From Coprobacillus sp. CAG:698 (GTDB lineage: Bacteria; Bacillota_I; Bacilli_A; ML615J-28; CAG-698), in contig HF988697.1 in NCBI GenBank assembly GCA_000431235.1, positions 1-45,438 on the forward strand: a DNA stretch of 45,438 nt. The letters run 5' to 3'. Position numbers and translations under genes: made by a program. The number at the start of each line of letters is the position of its first letter. The stretch's first letter is position 1. Below are positions 41,921 through 45,438 of this stretch, one piece after another. The notes under the pieces were generated by a model, which saw only the letters and a list, made by a program, of their open reading frames with translations, searched no databases and had not been told where the DNA came from.

Positions 41921-42272
41921 GCGCAGGAGAACCAATAAAATTTTTTTGGTTAAACTGAAAATAAAGTAAGCATACTACGCCAGCTATTAGAAAAATGCTC
42001 CCCAATAGTTTTATTTCATAAAGACTTTTCATCTCATCTGATGCCTTATTTAGAGCATTATAATTTCTGATTGCAAAATAAACATATATTAAAAAAGTTA
42101 CTGACAATGTTAACTCAAAAACTTTATTGGCTTTGTTTTTATAATTGTAATCATTACTCTTGATATACATCTCTTCTTCATAGTCACCAACAATATTTAA
42201 TAAACAAACGATTGCGAAAATAAGCCATAAAATATTTTCAAACTCTAATCGATTAATTTCTTCACTATTCAA
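41916..42272 (-). CDS. Small membrane protein, unknown function
   Basis: A 118-residue protein with three hydrophobic segments (FENILWLIFAIVCLLNIVG, LSVTFLIYVYFAI, LLGSIFLIAGVVCLLYF). The tail FNQKNFIGSPAL looks like a conserved ending. The preferred start is TTG at 42272, which has AGAGGG upstream; a GTG at 42302 would add ten residues but lacks a ribosome site. It resembles small conserved hypothetical membrane proteins common in clostridia-like genomes. No function can be assigned. It is divergent from the dehydrogenase gene. Confidence 0.7.
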   Translation of the reverse strand: MNSEEINRLEFENILWLIFAIVCLLNIVGDYEEEMYIKSNDYNYKNKANKVFELTLSVTFLIYVYFAIRNYNALNKASDEMKSLYEIKLLGSIFLIAGVVCLLYFQFNQKNFIGSPAL

Positions 42273-42330
42273 TTTTATCCCTCTATTATATATATGATTC
42301 ACAAAGTGTAATTATTTTTTTAAAAAATAT

Positions 42331-42358
42331 TTGATTTGCAAATAAAATATGATAAAAT
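42331..42358 (+). promoter_or_regulatory. Promoter of hydroxyacyl-CoA dehydrogenase
   Basis: TTGATT (42331-42336), 16-bp spacer, TAAAAT (42353-42358). Confidence 0.55.
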
Positions 42359-42391
42359 TAAACGTCAAACTATTATATACGGAGGTTAATT

Positions 42392-43342
42392 ATGAGTTAT
42401 AAAAAAATAGTTGTTGCTGGTGGAGGCGTATTAGGAAGTCAAATAGCTTATCAAGCTGCATATTGTGGATTTGATGTTACTATTTGGTTAAGAAGCGAAA
42501 GTAGCATTGGTAGATGCCAACCAAAATTAGATAATCTACATAAAGTTTATGAAGAAACTATCAATAAGATGGCTACTCCAGAAGGTCAAACACCTTCTAC
42601 ATGGGCAAGAGGAATTGCTGATTATGATTCTTTCGATAAAAATAAATGCTTAGAAAAATCAGAAAAAGCTTACCAATCAATTAAACTTGAATTAAATTTG
42701 GCTGAAGCCGTAAAAGATGCTGATTTAATTATCGAGTCAATGGCAGAAAATCCTGAAGAAAAAATTACTTTCTATAAGAATTTAGCAAACTTATTGCCAG
42801 AAAAAACTGTTATAGTTACTAATTCTTCAACACTTCTTCCATCTAAATTTGCTAAATATACAGGAAGACCAAATAAATATCTTTCATTACACTTTGCTAA
42901 TTCAATTTGGAAAAACAATACTGCTGAGATAATGGCACAACCAAAAACAGATATGAAATATTTCGATGAAATTATGAAATTTGCTGAAGAAATAAGGATG
43001 ATTCCTCTTCCAGTAAAGAAAGAAAAATCAGGATATCTACTAAACTCTATGTTAGTACCTCTATTATTCTCAGGAATGGATTTATATGTTAATGGCATTT
43101 CCGATCCAGAAAGCATTGATAAAGCATGGACATTAGGAACTGGTGCTCCAAAAGGTCCTTTCCAAATTCTTGATACTGTTGGATTAAAAACTGCATACAA
43201 CATCGTTCTAATGTATGTAAAAATACCTTCATTCTTAGCACCATATAACTTCAAAGGAATGGAAAAAATGTTAAAGAGTTATATAGATGCAGGAAAATTA
43301 GGAATGTCTTCTGGTGAAGGTTTCTATAAATACAAAAAATAA
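42392..43342 (+). CDS. 3-hydroxyacyl-CoA dehydrogenase family protein
   Basis: A 316-residue NAD-binding dehydrogenase. Rossmann motif VVAGGGVLGSQIAYQAAYCG, then ADLIIESMAENPEEK and TNSSTLLPSKFAKYTGRP match the family, as does the C-terminal domain (SGYLLNSMLVPLL, LGTGAPKGPFQILDTVGL). The usual catalytic His lies in LSLHFANS. Enzymes of this family oxidise or form 3-hydroxyacyl-CoA, as in butyrate or fatty-acid pathways. No thiolase or crotonase neighbour is seen, so the substrate is open. GGAGG precedes the start. It stands alone with its own terminator. Confidence 0.92.
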   Translation: MSYKKIVVAGGGVLGSQIAYQAAYCGFDVTIWLRSESSIGRCQPKLDNLHKVYEETINKMATPEGQTPSTWARGIADYDSFDKNKCLEKSEKAYQSIKLELNLAEAVKDADLIIESMAENPEEKITFYKNLANLLPEKTVIVTNSSTLLPSKFAKYTGRPNKYLSLHFANSIWKNNTAEIMAQPKTDMKYFDEIMKFAEEIRMIPLPVKKEKSGYLLNSMLVPLLFSGMDLYVNGISDPESIDKAWTLGTGAPKGPFQILDTVGLKTAYNIVLMYVKIPSFLAPYNFKGMEKMLKSYIDAGKLGMSSGEGFYKYKK

Positions 43343-43349
43343 AATTACC

Positions 43350-43384
43350 AAGGTTCTATAGTTTATCTATAGACCTTTTTTCTA
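43350..43384 (+). terminator. Terminator of hydroxyacyl-CoA dehydrogenase
   Basis: AAGGT-CTATAG (with one bulged T) pairs with CTATAG-ACCTT, followed by a T-run on the plus strand. Confidence 0.85.
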
Positions 43385-43411
43385 TAAAAAATATCAGGAT
43401 TACTCCTGATA
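43384..43411 (-). terminator. Terminator of subtilase gene
   Basis: TATCAGGA-TTAC-TCCTGATA, a perfect 8-bp stem, followed on the minus strand by six T. Confidence 0.85.
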
Positions 43412-43445
43412 GAAAAAGGTCTTATATATTTCAAGAAATTATATG

Positions 43446-45149
43446 CTACGCATTACTTCCAAAGCACACATATACATTTTCATTACCACTAACAGCTTTA
43501 GATCCTTTTTGATATATTTTAAGTTTATATCTTCCTCCTGTTATTGCTTCAGATAAATATATGTACATATAATTTGATGAACCACATGTTGATGTTGCTA
43601 TTAGTTTGTTTGATGCATCATATAGTTCCATAAAATATGTTGTCTTTGATGTTTCTGAACTATTCCCTGTAGCATTAGCTTGCCAGTAAGCACTTATTCT
43701 TATTGGCTTTCCTATTGTAAATCCCCATGGCAATGTTCCAACTAATACTCCACCTACAGCACTTAATGTATTCGTGTTATTAACAACATAAATGCTATTC
43801 TTTCCTTGTACTGCTTGTCCATAATTAAATAATCCTGTTCCCCATTTTTCATTTAATCCATTTGTTTCTGTATTTCCTAATGTTCCTGTAACAGGTGCAC
43901 ATGAAGCCATTGTTAATGCCATTACTTTACCTGGGTTTCCAATTAAATCTGAATATTGACTCATTAAGGCTGTTATCATTCCTGTCATAATGGCAGTTGA
44001 TGCACTAGTACCAGATTCTTCTACATTATAACCAGGAATTCCAATATTACAACCAACTGCAACTAAATTAGGTTTAGCAGGTCCATTTACAACTACATAA
44101 CCTGAATTTTCATCAAGTTCATTTATTAACGAATGATTACCGACAGTTAAAACATTATAACCAAGTCCAGGATTACCTACTTTCCATTGAGGGTTATCAC
44201 TATCTTTATTACAACTAGCAGCAACTATCATTACTCCATATTGTTTAGCTACATAATCACACTCAGCACTAATATCATTATACTCTCCTAATGAAGCATT
44301 TTTACGCATACTCATATTTATAATATCAACGTCATTATCAACTAACCAGTCTAATTCTGATGTTAAATTTCCAAAGACTTCAACACTAAATATATGAGCA
44401 TCAGGTACTATTCCTCCTGTTTGATGAGCAAGTATAGAAACTATTTTTGTAGCATGATCAGTCTTTGTCTCAACATAATACCATTCATCTCTAACTGTTA
44501 AATTAATACCAGTTAATGCAGCATGATCTTTATCTGCTATTCCCGCCTCTAATACACCAATATTAATTCCTGATCCTGTATAAGTATTACTTGAACTATA
44601 TAAAGAGCTAGCATTTGATTTAGCTAATGCTGCTGATAGTTGATCTACCTTTTTATCACTACCAACAACATCTACTGTCTTTACATCACTACTTGTTGAT
44701 AATGAGCTTAGTATTGTATTTTTATTTTTATTAAATTCTTCTACTGTATAACTATATTCTATTACTGGTAGATATGTTGATACATATCTATTCTTATAGT
44801 TCTTTCCATCTATTTTCTGAACTAACATATTATTATTTCTTGTATAATAAGCTCTTCCCAATTCTCTTCTTTGTCTCTTTAACTCTCTTGCTCTTTCTAA
44901 ACTACATCCTTCAGGTGGTAGTAAATTACTTGTATCTAATAAATCATAATCTAATTTTAATGATATCGTTACTTCTTCATTCATATTTATACTTTCTTGT
45001 ATTTCTTCTGTTAATGTTTGTGAGATATATCCTCCAGAAGTGTATGTAACTTTATTTCCATCAATTGGATATAAGTTTATACTTAAAGATATAACTACTA
45101 ATAATATTAATATTATCATATTGATAAATTTATTTATTTTTATTTTCAT
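43446..45149 (-). CDS. Secreted S8 subtilisin-like protein, Glu in place of catalytic Asp
   Basis: A 567-residue exported protein. An N-terminal hydrophobic segment (~10-28) acts as signal or anchor. A propeptide-like region precedes the S8 fold: the Asp block reads IGVLEAGIAD, with Glu201 at the usual Asp; His232 in DHATKIVSI; oxyanion Asn314 in AASCNKD; Ser382 in SGTSASTA. A ~110-residue beta-rich C-terminal domain follows (pre-peptidase-like). Activity may be altered or need a nearby Asp such as D206. GGAAGG precedes the start. The terminator of another gene lies just upstream. Confidence 0.88.
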   Translation of the reverse strand: MKIKINKFINMIILILLVVISLSINLYPIDGNKVTYTSGGYISQTLTEEIQESINMNEEVTISLKLDYDLLDTSNLLPPEGCSLERARELKRQRRELGRAYYTRNNNMLVQKIDGKNYKNRYVSTYLPVIEYSYTVEEFNKNKNTILSSLSTSSDVKTVDVVGSDKKVDQLSAALAKSNASSLYSSSNTYTGSGINIGVLEAGIADKDHAALTGINLTVRDEWYYVETKTDHATKIVSILAHQTGGIVPDAHIFSVEVFGNLTSELDWLVDNDVDIINMSMRKNASLGEYNDISAECDYVAKQYGVMIVAASCNKDSDNPQWKVGNPGLGYNVLTVGNHSLINELDENSGYVVVNGPAKPNLVAVGCNIGIPGYNVEESGTSASTAIMTGMITALMSQYSDLIGNPGKVMALTMASCAPVTGTLGNTETNGLNEKWGTGLFNYGQAVQGKNSIYVVNNTNTLSAVGGVLVGTLPWGFTIGKPIRISAYWQANATGNSSETSKTTYFMELYDASNKLIATSTCGSSNYMYIYLSEAITGGRYKLKIYQKGSKAVSGNENVYVCFGSNA

Positions 45150-45187
45150 TTCGTAAACCTTCCAACAATATAATTATTATTTAATAA

Positions 45188-45214
45188 CTTAAAAAGAGCC
45201 TACTGAAAGGCTCT
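45188..45214 (-). terminator. Terminator of edge gene
   Basis: AGAGCCT-N6-AGGCTCT (45195-45214), with a T-rich minus-strand tail. It overlaps the stop of the partial gene. Confidence 0.75.
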
Positions 45215-45438
45215 AGTTAAGATTCTGTATAATACAATGTCTTTGTTCTCCATTATAAAGTATATCAAATTCAAGTTCTTCATTTTCTTTTAGTGTAGCA
45301 AAATAAGTAACTTCATTAGGATTAACATTTATTTCTTTATCATCATAGGAAATAATAAAGTTTTCCAATTTAATACTTTTATTAGCTGTTGAGTTACGAA
45401 TATAGAATATCTTTGTATTACCATCTGTCTTATAATAA
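45213..45438 (-). CDS. Partial unknown protein (C-terminal end)
   Basis: An open frame enters from the right edge and runs 75 codons to TAG at 45213-45215; the start is outside the window. The segment has alternating hydrophobic residues (KIFYIRNSTANKSIKLENF, then EFDILYNGEQRHC), suggesting a beta-sandwich surface domain. It is on the same strand as the subtilase and ends 64 bp before it. No family recognised. Confidence 0.65.
   Translation of the reverse strand, partial: YYKTDGNTKIFYIRNSTANKSIKLENFIISYDDKEINVNPNEVTYFATLKENEELEFDILYNGEQRHCIIQNLN

Noticed and set aside
42772..43254. 160-codon minus-strand ORF
   Set aside because: Antisense to the well-supported hydroxyacyl-CoA dehydrogenase, with no matching family features.

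Overview
The window reads as chromosome of an anaerobic, very AT-rich, low-GC Gram-positive bacterium (Bacillota in the broad sense; an Erysipelotrichia/Clostridia-like gut fermenter would fit, but the sequence alone does not settle the lineage). The grounds are strong AGGAGG-type ribosome sites, standard code use (TGA is a stop, e.g. in livH), lipobox lipoproteins, a T-box leader, and oxygen-sensitive metabolism: AdhE, [FeFe]-hydrogenase-type proteins, Rex, reverse rubrerythrin and FeoB. Almost every gene is on the minus strand; only a large HTH regulator, a DtxR-type regulator and a 3-hydroxyacyl-CoA dehydrogenase are on the plus strand. I see no rRNA, tRNA, CRISPR array, insertion sequence or phage gene.

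Layout. 1-6.7 kb: perR-reverse rubrerythrin (peroxide defence), a cytidylate-kinase-like protein, a large amidase lipoprotein, and an XRE regulator paired with an acidic repeat protein. 6.7-11.9 kb: a complete branched-chain amino acid ABC transporter (livKHMGF order on the minus strand) behind a T-box leader whose specifier reads as isoleucine AUC. 12.2-16.1 kb: an unusual cassette of a TPR-like protein, an ADP-ribosylglycohydrolase and a small protein resembling the C-terminus of the first, divergent from a 496-residue HTH regulator with a perfect dyad between them. 16.1-19.8 kb: a SIMPL-domain protein with a small partner, a flavin-reductase-like protein, and an S41 peptidase interrupted by an in-frame stop. 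19.8-22.8 kb: an FtsX/LolD-type ABC system. 22.9-26.4 kb: an iron uptake locus (feoA, feoA, feoB and a 56-residue Cys-rich membrane protein) divergent from a DtxR regulator; three identical-core palindromes lie between them, spaced exactly 34 bp.

26.8-36.3 kb: a tightly packed run, probably one transcript starting at rex: rex, adhE, an aminoglycoside-phosphotransferase-fold protein, two tandem thioredoxin-like [2Fe-2S] proteins, a group C (PAS-containing, putative sensory) [FeFe] hydrogenase, a SpoIIE-type phosphatase, a group B [FeFe] hydrogenase and a GNAT. It links NADH/NAD+ sensing, ethanol production and H2 turnover or sensing. 36.4-37.9 kb: a phosphodiesterase and a LysR regulator. 37.9-41.9 kb: hypB, a 949-residue iron-sulfur flavoprotein and hypA, in one overlapping operon with no [NiFe] hydrogenase subunit in view. 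41.9-45.4 kb: a small membrane protein, a 3-hydroxyacyl-CoA dehydrogenase, a secreted subtilase-like protein, and the 3' end of a further gene.

The strongest candidates for undescribed biology are the TPR/ADP-ribosylglycohydrolase cassette, the HypB-flavoprotein-HypA operon, and the acidic repeat protein. Function calls rest on motifs read by eye; no database search was run.
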